This document shows, in pieces, positions 1 to 6,754 of a DNA stretch of 15,403 nucleotides. The notes beneath the pieces were generated by a model, which saw only the letters and a list, made by a program, of their open reading frames with translations, was not told the origin of the DNA and did no database searches. The translations under genes and the position numbers were made by a program. The stretch spans positions 1 through 15,403 of the forward strand of contig CAMDCQ010000041.1 of assembly GCA_945890595.1 (NCBI GenBank). Reading direction: 5' to 3'. The stretch comes from Chitinophaga pinensis (lineage in GTDB: Bacteria; Bacteroidota; Bacteroidia; NS11-12g; UBA9320). Every line of letters starts with the position of its first letter. Position 1 is the stretch's first letter.

Positions 1-64
1 AGAGCTTAGAAAGGTAAACGCACTAAAACTAAGTTATACTGCAGCTAAAGCAGCTAAAGACTAA
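1..64 (+). CDS. C-terminal end of an unidentified protein (partial)
   Basis: An open frame runs from the window edge (first full codon at 2) to a TAA stop at 62-64 and encodes about 20 residues ending in ALKLSYTAAKAAKD. The tail is rich in Ala and Lys, and the DNA for AAKAAK is a 9-bp tandem repeat at 41-58. A strong intrinsic terminator follows 24 nt after the stop, which supports this being a real gene end on the plus strand. The fragment is too short to assign a family. Confidence 0.55.
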   Translation, partial: ELRKVNALKLSYTAAKAAKD

Positions 65-87
65 TATTACAAAAAGTTATCGAATTT

Positions 88-116
88 AAAAAAGAGAGCA
101 ATTGCTCTCTTTTTTT
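88..116 (+). terminator. Rho-independent terminator
   Basis: A perfect palindrome, AGAGAGCAATTGCTCTCT (93-110), is flanked by an A run (88-93) and a T run (110-116, continuing as T after one G). The RNA would form a stem of at least 8 bp followed by a U tract, so transcription from the upstream gene should end here. Because of the A tract on the other side it could also work on the minus strand, but no gene ends there from that side. Confidence 0.9.
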
Positions 117-149
117 GTTTTTGGATAGTACCTTGCACCAATCTAAAAC

Positions 150-1124
150 ATGGCAGATCGTGTCGCCTATATAAAAGCCCCCATACAAGAGGAGCTTAAA
201 ATCTTTGAAGCGCGATTCAAAGATAGTGTTAAGAGTAAAGTCCCATTACTAGATACCATTATGAATTACATTGTAAAACGTAAGGGTAAACAAATGAGAC
301 CTTTGCTTGTGCTTCACTGCGCAAAACTTTTTGGAGATATAAATGAGGCTACCTATAGAGGAGCTGCGTTGGTAGAACTCCTGCACACCGCTACTTTGGT
401 GCATGATGATGTAGTAGACGAAGCAAATACCCGTCGTGGTTTCTTTTCTATAAATGCACTATGGAAAAATAAAGTGGCTGTTTTGGTAGGTGATTATCTC
501 CTTTCTAAAGGTTTATTGCTATCCCTTAAAAATAAAGATTTTAAAGCACTAGAGATACTGTCAACCGCAGTAGAACAAATGAGTGAAGGAGAGCTTCTAC
601 AAATGGAAAAGGCTCGTAAGCTGGATATAACAGAAGAAGTTTATTTTGATATTATCACCAAGAAAACGGCTTCATTACTTGCTAGTTGTTGCGGAATAGG
701 TGCACATAGCGCCAGTGCAGATGAAGAATCGGTCGCTAAAATTATTGAAATGGGAGAGGCTATTGGTATCGCTTTTCAAATTAAAGATGACTTATTTGAT
801 TACGGCGATAATAAAGTGGGTAAGCCCACCGGGATTGATATCATTGAAAAGAAAATGACGCTTCCACTTATTTATGCGCTTCGTCATGCGGATAAAAGTG
901 AGAAAAGGGCGATTATAAAAATCATTAAAAAAGATAAAAAATCGAAGGATGAAATCAATCAAGTAATTGCTTTTGTGAGGGAAAAAGGAGGAATAGAATA
1001 TGCCCAAGAACAAATGCTCGATTATAAAAAAAAGGCAGAAAACATACTTGAAAGTGTAACTACAGCTTCGTCAACGGAATATCTAAAGGCGCTGGTAGAT
1101 TACGTGATTGAACGAAAAAAATAG
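150..1124 (+). CDS. Polyprenyl diphosphate synthase (trans-isoprenyl synthase family)
   Basis: This all-alpha cytosolic enzyme adds isopentenyl diphosphate units to an allylic diphosphate to build a long prenyl chain, here probably the side chain of menaquinone. Visible motifs are GKQMRP (46-51, substrate binding), the first Asp-rich motif DDVVDEANTRRG (86-97) and the second, DDLFDYGDNKVGKPTGID (213-230). At 324 aa it has the usual full length. The residue five positions before the first Asp motif is Ala81, a small residue; in this family that permits chains longer than farnesyl, which fits an octaprenyl/heptaprenyl-type synthase. The exact product length is inference. The ATG at 150 has no clear Shine-Dalgarno sequence and no other in-frame start is better placed. 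It is monocistronic here: a terminator lies upstream and a convergent gene downstream. Confidence 0.95.
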   Translation: MADRVAYIKAPIQEELKIFEARFKDSVKSKVPLLDTIMNYIVKRKGKQMRPLLVLHCAKLFGDINEATYRGAALVELLHTATLVHDDVVDEANTRRGFFSINALWKNKVAVLVGDYLLSKGLLLSLKNKDFKALEILSTAVEQMSEGELLQMEKARKLDITEEVYFDIITKKTASLLASCCGIGAHSASADEESVAKIIEMGEAIGIAFQIKDDLFDYGDNKVGKPTGIDIIEKKMTLPLIYALRHADKSEKRAIIKIIKKDKKSKDEINQVIAFVREKGGIEYAQEQMLDYKKKAENILESVTTASSTEYLKALVDYVIERKK

Positions 1125-1178
1125 TTTAAGTAGGTACAGGGACAGAAACAAGGGGATGGAGATTCTGAGTTTCCCGGG

Positions 1179-1811
1179 TTAAAATCTATAGTTAACACCT
1201 ATATTGAATACATACGGAGCTCCTATGGAAATCTCTGAATTTACGCCAAGATTCTGATTAAGATAGACTGAAGCACCTAGGGGTACTATACCAAGCGCAA
1301 GACGTCCACCTTTGAATGCGTCTAGTGCTTTAAAATCTTGCTCATTAACATTCACATCGCTGGTCCATACAAGGAAACCTACACGAATTCCTGAATAAAT
1401 ATCTAAGTCTTCATTGTCGATAGCCCAATGGATTTTAGGAATAACCCCAAAGTAAGTCCTGTTTAACTTAAAATCTAGTTGATCTATCCCAATGGTTTTT
1501 CCTCCGACAACACCTGTGTAATCCTTTATAATACCTGAAAAAACTTGATGCGAAAAAATGCCCCCAAGACTAAAACGGTCTGTAAGACTATAATCAAATG
1601 TAGCAGATAGCGCAGGCCTACTAGACGTAGATATGTTACCGATAGTAAACGAATCCTGACTTGTTAAGTCAACTTTACCAAGTGCATTGAGTAGTAATCC
1701 TGTAGTACTAAAACCCAATTTTAAACTTACGAGTTTTTCGTCTTTTTTATGTTGAGCAAAACTTATACTACTTAATAATAGTAAGGATATAAGGAGACCA
1801 TATTTTTTCAT
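1179..1811 (-). CDS. Outer-membrane beta-barrel protein (porin-like, small)
   Basis: The 210-aa product starts with a clear Sec signal peptide (MKKYGLLISLLLLSSISFAQ, cleavage probably after Ala19). The mature part has alternating hydrophobic/polar stretches with many Gly and aromatic residues and ends in NYRF. A C-terminal aromatic residue is typical of outer-membrane barrels recognised by the BAM machinery. I infer an 8- to 10-strand barrel of the OmpA/porin-family type common in Bacteroidota; no ligand or function can be read from it. Its ATG overlaps the stop of the upstream ATL gene by 4 nt (ATGA), so the two are very likely translated from one mRNA. The downstream end is convergent with the polyprenyl synthase gene (54 nt apart) and I see no strong terminator there. 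Confidence 0.8.
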   Translation of the reverse strand: MKKYGLLISLLLLSSISFAQHKKDEKLVSLKLGFSTTGLLLNALGKVDLTSQDSFTIGNISTSSRPALSATFDYSLTDRFSLGGIFSHQVFSGIIKDYTGVVGGKTIGIDQLDFKLNRTYFGVIPKIHWAIDNEDLDIYSGIRVGFLVWTSDVNVNEQDFKALDAFKGGRLALGIVPLGASVYLNQNLGVNSEISIGAPYVFNIGVNYRF

Positions 1812-2158
1812 TTATGCGTTATTTTCAAATGTTCTTGAGGATCCCAAAAATGGGAATAAAAATTCACTATTTGGTCATGTTTTACCTCAATTCCTTCTGC
1901 TTCAAGTAAATGTTGCATAGCAGTAGCAGAGGCAAAATGAAACTTACCTGTAAGCATTCCATTTCGATTTACTACTCTGTGCGCGGGTACTGAAGGTTTT
2001 TGGTGATGTGCGTTATTCATTGCCCAGCCTACCATGCGGGCAGATTTGGCAGATCCTAAATAGGCCCCAATAGCCCCATAACTAGTTACACGTCCTATGG
2101 GTATGAGTCTTGCAACCTCATAGACATTTTCAAAAAAGGAAGTATTGTTCGGCACCAT
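1808..2158 (-). CDS. Alkyltransferase-like protein (ATL, MGMT C-terminal domain family)
   Basis: The protein (116 aa from this start) is a stand-alone MGMT DNA-binding domain. It has the winged-helix part IPIGRVTSYGAIGAYLG, the arginine-finger region SARMVG, and the active-site segment VPAHRVVNRNG. In true O6-alkylguanine-DNA alkyltransferases this segment is PCHR; here the acceptor Cys is Ala (PAHR, residues 58-61). It should therefore bind and flag O6-alkylguanine but not repair it, as known for ATL proteins that hand lesions to nucleotide excision repair. I chose the ATG at 2158 because homologues begin close to the SFFENVYEVARLIP block; the frame extends upstream to 2197, but that would run into the divergent tlpA promoter region. 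It is the first gene of a two-gene unit with the barrel protein. Confidence 0.85.
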   Translation of the reverse strand: MVPNNTSFFENVYEVARLIPIGRVTSYGAIGAYLGSAKSARMVGWAMNNAHHQKPSVPAHRVVNRNGMLTGKFHFASATAMQHLLEAEGIEVKHDQIVNFYSHFWDPQEHLKITHK

Positions 2159-2219
2159 TTTTGTATAAATGTGAAAGTTCTGCGCAACGTTAAGCATTTT
2201 ATTAACGTCTTTGCGTTGC

Positions 2220-2227
2220 TATATTTG
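2220..2227 (+). promoter_or_regulatory. Bacteroidota -7 promoter element for the TlpA-like gene
   Basis: TATATTTG matches the Bacteroidota -7 consensus TAnnTTTG exactly and lies 24 nt before the ATG at 2252. No good TTG -33 element is seen at the right distance; the area 2195-2201 is only T-rich. It lies in the 93-nt gap between the divergent ATL and TlpA-like genes. Confidence 0.5.
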
Positions 2228-2251
2228 TACAAAATAATACCAATCAAAAAA

Positions 2252-3685
2252 ATGATAAAAAAGTTGACTTTACTAGTGGGCCTTTTCTTTTGCTCAAGTG
2301 CTTTCGCTCAGTATGATATCGCTGTGACTATTAATGGTTTGTCGTGTGATGACGAGTTACTGCTAGCAAATCACTTTGGCGATAAGCAATATTTAAGGGA
2401 TACATCGGAATGTAAAAATGGAGTCTTTCATTTTATTGGTAAAGAAAAACTTAAAACAGGAGTCTACTTGGTCGTATTGCCTCAGAAGAACTATTTTGAA
2501 ATCTTAGTTTCTGCAGATGAAAATCAAATGAAGTATTTCTTTACAACGGATACCACGCTTAGTCCAAAGGTTACTACGAGCAAAGGTTCAAGAGAAAATG
2601 AACTCTTTTTTGAATTCAATAAGTTAGCAGTAGAACAAGGTATTTTAGGGTCGCAGTTAAAGAAAAATTATGATGCAGAAACCAACGAGGCTGTCAAAAA
2701 AGAACTTAGTGAACAACTAAAAAATATTAGCACTGTGGTGTCTGCCAAACGTAGCGCCATAGCAAAATCAAATCCCACTCTATTCATTGGCAGATTATAC
2801 TTAGCAATGGAAGAGGTTAAGGCTATAGAATTAGATCAGAATATCGACAAGGAAGAGGCAAGAAAAAATCAGTATCTTTGGATGAGAGAGCATTACTGGG
2901 ATAATGTTACAATGGCGGAAGACGGATTGATGTTATCTCCTGTTTTTCACAATAAACTAAAGGATTATTTTGATAATTACATGATTCCTGTTCCGGATTC
3001 TGCCATTGCAATGGCAGATGCCTTGATTGCTAAAATCGAAAAAGGGGGAAGTAAAGAGCAATACAAATACACGATACATTATTTATTACGCTACTTTGAG
3101 GAATCTAAGTATATGTGTATGGATAAGGCGCTTTGGCACATGGCTAAAAATTATTACTGTGCAGGAAAGGCATTTTGGGCAGATTCTTCTTACGTCGCAA
3201 AAATGTGTGAAGAGAGCAACAAAATGGAACCAACTCTTTGTGACATTCTAGCTCCTGAAATGAGTATGCCCGATACTACGTTTACCAAAAGAATAAGTAT
3301 GCAGGCTATCAATAAACCGGTTACTGTATTGGTTTTTTGGGATATCAATTGTGGGCATTGTAAAAAAGAAATGCCTATCATAAAAGAAATGTACGACAGT
3401 ATGACGAATGAACATTTTGAAATTTATGCGGTGTACACGCAAGGAGACTGGGAGGGTTGGAAAAAAAGGTTAGCGGAGGAGAAATATGGTTTTATCAACG
3501 TAGGTAACGCATTTGGAGACGATAAATTTAGAGAATACTATAACATACGAACCACACCTCAAATCTTCGTTTTAGATAAAGATAAAAACATTCGTTTTAA
3601 AAAAATAGGGGCACATGATATCGCCAATACGATTCAGTTTTTACTTGAAGAGCAAGGAGTAGTAGAGCCTGAAAAGAAAAAATAA
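2252..3685 (+). CDS. TlpA-like periplasmic thiol-disulfide protein with DUF4369/DUF5106-type N-terminal region
   Basis: The 477-aa product has a signal peptide (first 20 residues, ending FAQ), a beta-rich N-terminal part (about 20-110) resembling DUF4369, a long alpha-helical middle (about 115-330) resembling DUF5106, and a C-terminal thioredoxin fold. The thioredoxin motif is WDINCGHCKK with redox cysteines C367 and C370, and the cis-proline is P436 in TTPQ. CGHC is a DsbA/PDI-like dipeptide, which tends to give a more oxidising pair than the CGPC of thioredoxin. The likely role is disulfide exchange in the periplasm, or at the outer-membrane face, on an unknown partner. I chose the ATG at 2252 over the GTG at 2171: it begins directly with the signal peptide and lies after a TAnnTTTG box. 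The stop is 9 nt from the convergent barrel gene. Confidence 0.85.
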   Translation: MIKKLTLLVGLFFCSSAFAQYDIAVTINGLSCDDELLLANHFGDKQYLRDTSECKNGVFHFIGKEKLKTGVYLVVLPQKNYFEILVSADENQMKYFFTTDTTLSPKVTTSKGSRENELFFEFNKLAVEQGILGSQLKKNYDAETNEAVKKELSEQLKNISTVVSAKRSAIAKSNPTLFIGRLYLAMEEVKAIELDQNIDKEEARKNQYLWMREHYWDNVTMAEDGLMLSPVFHNKLKDYFDNYMIPVPDSAIAMADALIAKIEKGGSKEQYKYTIHYLLRYFEESKYMCMDKALWHMAKNYYCAGKAFWADSSYVAKMCEESNKMEPTLCDILAPEMSMPDTTFTKRISMQAINKPVTVLVFWDINCGHCKKEMPIIKEMYDSMTNEHFEIYAVYTQGDWEGWKKRLAEEKYGFINVGNAFGDDKFREYYNIRTTPQIFVLDKDKNIRFKKIGAHDIANTIQFLLEEQGVVEPEKKK

Positions 3686-3694
3686 ATAAGGGTT

Positions 3695-4339
3695 TTACGA
3701 TTCTAATTTCTTTTTTACATCCTTGTAAATCTGCTCTAGCAGTATCGAAACGCCAAGGCTGTAGTATGGAGAAGAATACTGAAATGCCGCTTTCTTTCCA
3801 AGCTGTAACCTGTAGCCAAAACCGCCTCTGATTCCTACCCATGGAAGCAGTTCTAGGTAGGCCGTAGTTCCCATTTCTACGGGTACCATTTTAGATTTTT
3901 CTTTTAAAAGTAGGGTGGTTTTATCGGCTGATTTATATTCATGAGATACGCTTCCAAAACCTATTTGCAGCGGAGCAGTAAGACTTAGTCTTTCAAATTG
4001 GTAATACGTATATTCTATCCCTAAGCTGACATTTCTACTGCTCACATAACGGTAAATAGAATCTTCTTTAAAGTCACGACTTTGCCTAAGTAAGGTTTCT
4101 TGAATACCACTAAATCCGTATCCTCCAGCATAAAGTGACACTTTAGAACTAAAGGAAGCGCCTGCTATAAGGCCGTAAAGGGTAGTGGGACTGGTATGAA
4201 CTATGGTGTTTCTATGATTAAAGCTTATGAAATATTTTGGCTTCCCATCTAATGCGCTTTTAATAGAATCAATAAGTTGATATTGAGCGGTGACCGATGT
4301 AGTCCACCATAAGCTAAAGCAAATACAAATAGCCCTCAT
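3695..4339 (-). CDS. Putative outer-membrane beta-barrel protein
   Basis: The 214-aa product starts with a Sec signal (MRAICICFSLWWTTSVTAQ). The remainder alternates polar and hydrophobic residues with many Tyr, Gly and Ser (for example LYAGGYGFSG and GGFGYRLQLG), as in small outer-membrane barrels. I do not recognise a specific family. The C-terminus (LLEQIYKDVKKKLES) is charged rather than ending in an aromatic strand, so the last strand may be the preceding YYSLGVSILL. The ATG at 4339 lies 4 nt after the stop of the MarC-family gene, indicating coupled translation. An ATG further upstream at 4393 would overlap that gene by 50 nt and bury the signal peptide. Confidence 0.65.
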   Translation of the reverse strand: MRAICICFSLWWTTSVTAQYQLIDSIKSALDGKPKYFISFNHRNTIVHTSPTTLYGLIAGASFSSKVSLYAGGYGFSGIQETLLRQSRDFKEDSIYRYVSSRNVSLGIEYTYYQFERLSLTAPLQIGFGSVSHEYKSADKTTLLLKEKSKMVPVEMGTTAYLELLPWVGIRGGFGYRLQLGKKAAFQYSSPYYSLGVSILLEQIYKDVKKKLES

Positions 4340-4343
4340 TCGT

Positions 4344-4922
4344 CTAGTTAATGAAGAGTAGTTTTGCGTTAGCACTAAAAAGCTTGACGGCAATCGCCAA
4401 AAGGATTATACCAAACACTTTGTTTAATATTTTAGTTCCAGCCTTACCAATAATTTTCTGAATGAAGTTTACGGATTTGAGCACACCATAAATCACAATC
4501 ATATTAAGCACAATTGCTAATATAATATTGATGATTTCGTACTCCGCTCTGATGGAGATAATAGTGGTTAATGTGCCCGCTCCTGCCAGAAGTGGAAATG
4601 CCAAAGGAACTACTGATGCAGATGCAGTATCAGCGTCATCATCTTCTTTAAAAATCTGAACACCTAGAAGCATTTCAAACGCAATAAATCCCATGAGTAT
4701 ACTTCCTGCTACCGCAAATGATTTTATATCGACGCCTATAAAAGAAAGCAATTTCTCTCCTAAGAACAGAAAAGCAATCATGATTACGCCTGAAACTAAA
4801 GTAGCTAATGCTGGACGTATGGGAGTTTTTTCTTTTATAGCTATAATCAGAGGTATGGAACCAATTACGTCAATTACAGCGAATAGAATTAGAAAGGCCG
4901 ACAAGATTTGATTGAAATTCAT
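4344..4922 (-). CDS. MarC-family integral membrane protein
   Basis: The 192-aa protein has six hydrophobic segments and the family's opening (MNFNQILSAFLILFAVIDVI, then GSIPLII). It also has the typical middle FAVAGSILMGFIAFEMLLGV and the stretch VPLAFPLLAGAGTLTTII. The MarC/SNARE-associated inner-membrane family has no firmly established transport activity, and the early link to multiple antibiotic resistance in E. coli was not upheld, so I assign no substrate. I start it at the ATG at 4922 rather than the TTG two codons upstream. It lies 77 nt after paaD on the same strand. A 7/8 match to TAnnTTTG (CACCTTTG on the minus strand, 4947-4940) just before the start leaves room for its own promoter, so membership of the paa transcript is uncertain. 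Confidence 0.9.
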   Translation of the reverse strand: MNFNQILSAFLILFAVIDVIGSIPLIIAIKEKTPIRPALATLVSGVIMIAFLFLGEKLLSFIGVDIKSFAVAGSILMGFIAFEMLLGVQIFKEDDDADTASASVVPLAFPLLAGAGTLTTIISIRAEYEIINIILAIVLNMIVIYGVLKSVNFIQKIIGKAGTKILNKVFGIILLAIAVKLFSANAKLLFIN

Positions 4923-4999
4923 TTGCAATTAATCTTCTACAAAGGTGAACTAAATATTGATTTTTAGAAGTGAATCAGAGAATCCTTCTAATTCTTGAC

Positions 5000-5488
5000 T
5001 TATACTGGCTTAAAACCTTCAAAGGCTTGCTTACAGTTATTGCAGTAGTGCAAGCTTCTGCATAGCGTTGGACCAAAAGGGCTTTTCATTTTAGTATCGT
5101 TACTGTCGCAATAAGGACAACTAGTTGCTTCCAGTATTTCCATACTTATGTGCGCACAATTGCGCATCGGTGGAGCAAGGCCATGTTGTTTTATAGCGGC
5201 GTGCCCTTCATCAGAAATTAAGTCAGTGGTCCAAGTTGTTTCAAAACTGGTTTTTACGGTTATTTCACCTAGATTTTCAATCTTACCCAAATGCTCTTTT
5301 ACCATGTCTTCCATCATTCTAAGAGCCGGACAGCCAGCAAAAGTGGGTGTAAGCGTTATATGAATAGCGTTGTTTTCGCTTACTTCTATACCTGTAACAA
5401 TTCCTAAATCCACGATAGAAATGGTTGGTATCTCAGGGTCTTTTACCTGTTTTAATTCATTACGAATAAACGCTGGTGTTATCTTCAT
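5000..5488 (-). CDS. paaD: 1,2-phenylacetyl-CoA epoxidase, subunit PaaD
   Basis: PaaD (also named PaaJ in some schemes) is a small protein required for the phenylacetyl-CoA epoxidase, thought to help mature or assemble its metal centres. Residues 1-85 form a DUF59/MIP18-like domain with DPEIP (18-22) and PTFAGCPAL containing the conserved C53. The C-terminal 40 residues carry a zinc-ribbon-like cysteine set: C124, C127, C143, C149 and C152. The length of 162 aa is normal. Its ATG lies one nucleotide after the paaC stop, so the two are coupled. It is the last recognisable paa gene here; the next gene on the strand encodes a MarC protein and not PaaE. Confidence 0.93.
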   Translation of the reverse strand: MKITPAFIRNELKQVKDPEIPTISIVDLGIVTGIEVSENNAIHITLTPTFAGCPALRMMEDMVKEHLGKIENLGEITVKTSFETTWTTDLISDEGHAAIKQHGLAPPMRNCAHISMEILEATSCPYCDSNDTKMKSPFGPTLCRSLHYCNNCKQAFEGFKPV

Positions 5489-5489
5489 T

Positions 5490-6248
5490 TTACCAGTCAG
5501 CGCTAGGATCGATGCTATATACTTCGGTCATCTCTGAGAGAAGTGGTTGCAAGTGAGCAGTATGATTGCCTATTCTTCCGCCATAGATAGGTGCCCAACT
5601 GGATTGCTCAGGGATTACTAGGTTACTTTTTTCTAACAGTGGTATGACTACCTCAAGCCATTTTGCTTGAAGAGCTTCCTCTCCTATAAATATATTTTCA
5701 TTGATCAGCATTTCTTCTGCTGGACCGGGTTCAAACATACCTAAGGCGTAATTCCAAGCAAAGTTTAATGATTCTTGCATTTTGCTGTTGCTTTCTTCGT
5801 TGCCGTGCCCCAATTGGTAAACCCAGGTATTTGCATGCATGGTATGGTACTTTACCTCACCAAAAAATTTCTTAGCTACTTGAGCAAGCGGTTGATAGGC
5901 AGATGTTTTTAACGCTTCGAAACGCAAATACTCGGCAAAATCAAATAGAAAATGACGTATCAAACTAAAGTCATACCCTCCAATTGGAAGCTCGACTAAA
6001 TGACTACAATGGAATTGCGGTGCATTTCGTGTAAATGCAACCGTATCCGCATCGGCTTCACCTAATTGGTTTAATAAATTGTATAAATGTTCGCTTTGTC
6101 CCATTTTATCTTGAGCCATACTCGAGAAAGCAATATCTTCCTCCAAAATGGGCCCAAGACCGTTCCATTCGCTATTTCTATGACCAAGGATAAGTTGGTC
6201 GTCAGCCATTTTATATAGTAATTCTTTTAAAGCGTCTATGTTGTTCAT
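5490..6248 (-). CDS. paaC: 1,2-phenylacetyl-CoA epoxidase, subunit PaaC
   Basis: PaaC is the structural ferritin-like partner that pairs with PaaA in the epoxidase core. The 252-aa product is almost all helical and begins with the family signature DDQLILGHRNSEWNGLGP, followed by EEDIAFSSMAQDKMGQ. I start it at the ATG at 6248. A GTG in the same frame at 6287 would add 13 residues that do not resemble the family start and would lie inside a small hairpin. It is separated from paaB by 68 nt, the widest gap within paaABCD, and is followed by paaD after one nucleotide. Confidence 0.93.
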   Translation of the reverse strand: MNNIDALKELLYKMADDQLILGHRNSEWNGLGPILEEDIAFSSMAQDKMGQSEHLYNLLNQLGEADADTVAFTRNAPQFHCSHLVELPIGGYDFSLIRHFLFDFAEYLRFEALKTSAYQPLAQVAKKFFGEVKYHTMHANTWVYQLGHGNEESNSKMQESLNFAWNYALGMFEPGPAEEMLINENIFIGEEALQAKWLEVVIPLLEKSNLVIPEQSSWAPIYGGRIGNHTAHLQPLLSEMTEVYSIDPSADW

Positions 6249-6273
6249 TGATTCTTTGTTATCGGTAAAATAA

Positions 6274-6288
6274 AGTGCGTTTTGCACT
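6274..6288 (-). other. Small hairpin in the paaB-paaC gap
   Basis: On the minus strand AGTGC-AAAAC-GCACT can form a 5-bp stem with a 5-nt loop, followed by a U-rich stretch (TTTATTTTA). It lies between the paaB stop and the paaC ATG. It is weak as a terminator but could cause partial termination or mark an RNA processing site. Confidence 0.35.
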
Positions 6289-6316
6289 ACGTAAAAAAGT
6301 TGTGTAATTAAGCTAA

Positions 6317-6721
6317 TTAAGCTTCATCAGAAGGAGTCATACCTCGTTCTTTAAATGCTTGTATTCTATCCATTACCTTGTACGTAGCAGGGTTACGGTA
6401 TAATTTTTCGGGTGTAGTGGTAAATATATCATCATCGGCATATTCCGTCGCAGCGATGCAGCTACTTGGTGCTACCCAAATATTGGCTGTTTGCTCTCTT
6501 CTGGCGAATTGCTCCTTGGCGTATAACAATGCCATATCTGAATTAGGGGCGTGTACAATACCTACGTGTTTATGTTGCGCGCCACGTTTATTTTGATGAA
6601 ATACCTCATAGGTTTGAAAATGAAGTAGTCCGGTCATATCCTCGTGGTTGCCGCCCGAAAGATGAGCTCTGCCTATACGCGGATCTAATGATTCGATTGC
6701 GGTTTGATCTTCTGTTGCCAT
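6317..6721 (-). CDS. paaB: 1,2-phenylacetyl-CoA epoxidase, subunit PaaB
   Basis: PaaB is a small subunit that bridges PaaA-PaaC heterodimers in the epoxidase complex. The recognisable PaaB fold spans about residues 33-118, with LHFQTYEVFHQNKRGAQHKHVG, then APNSDMALLYAKEQFARRE and IWVAPSSCI. At 134 aa it is longer than the roughly 95-aa proteobacterial PaaB. The extra parts are an N-terminal segment of about 32 residues (with DPRIGRAHL) and a short charged tail. The ATG at 6721 lies 33 nt after paaA. Confidence 0.93.
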   Translation of the reverse strand: MATEDQTAIESLDPRIGRAHLSGGNHEDMTGLLHFQTYEVFHQNKRGAQHKHVGIVHAPNSDMALLYAKEQFARREQTANIWVAPSSCIAATEYADDDIFTTTPEKLYRNPATYKVMDRIQAFKERGMTPSDEA

Positions 6722-6754
6722 CCTTGCTGATTTTATCCTTGTGATAGATTATAG

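Noticed and set aside
124..136. TACCTTGC before the polyprenyl synthase as a TAnnTTTG promoter
   Set aside because: Two of the six fixed positions mismatch and no TTG lies at the right distance, so it is too weak to report as a promoter.
1125..1178. Bidirectional terminator between the convergent polyprenyl synthase and barrel genes
   Set aside because: Only a CCCGGG palindrome and weak pairings are present, with no stem plus T tract, so a terminator cannot be supported.
2159..2197. Longer start at 2197 for the ATL protein
   Set aside because: The extra 13 residues are not part of the family and would run into the divergent promoter region; the ATG at 2158 matches the usual N-terminus.
2171..2251. 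Longer start (GTG at 2171) for the TlpA-like gene
   Set aside because: It would place 27 extra residues before a clean signal peptide and lie upstream of the TATATTTG promoter box.
3597..3842. Open frame of 81 codons on the minus strand between the TlpA-like and barrel genes
   Set aside because: It lies in another frame inside two well-supported genes and has no family features, signal peptide or own context.
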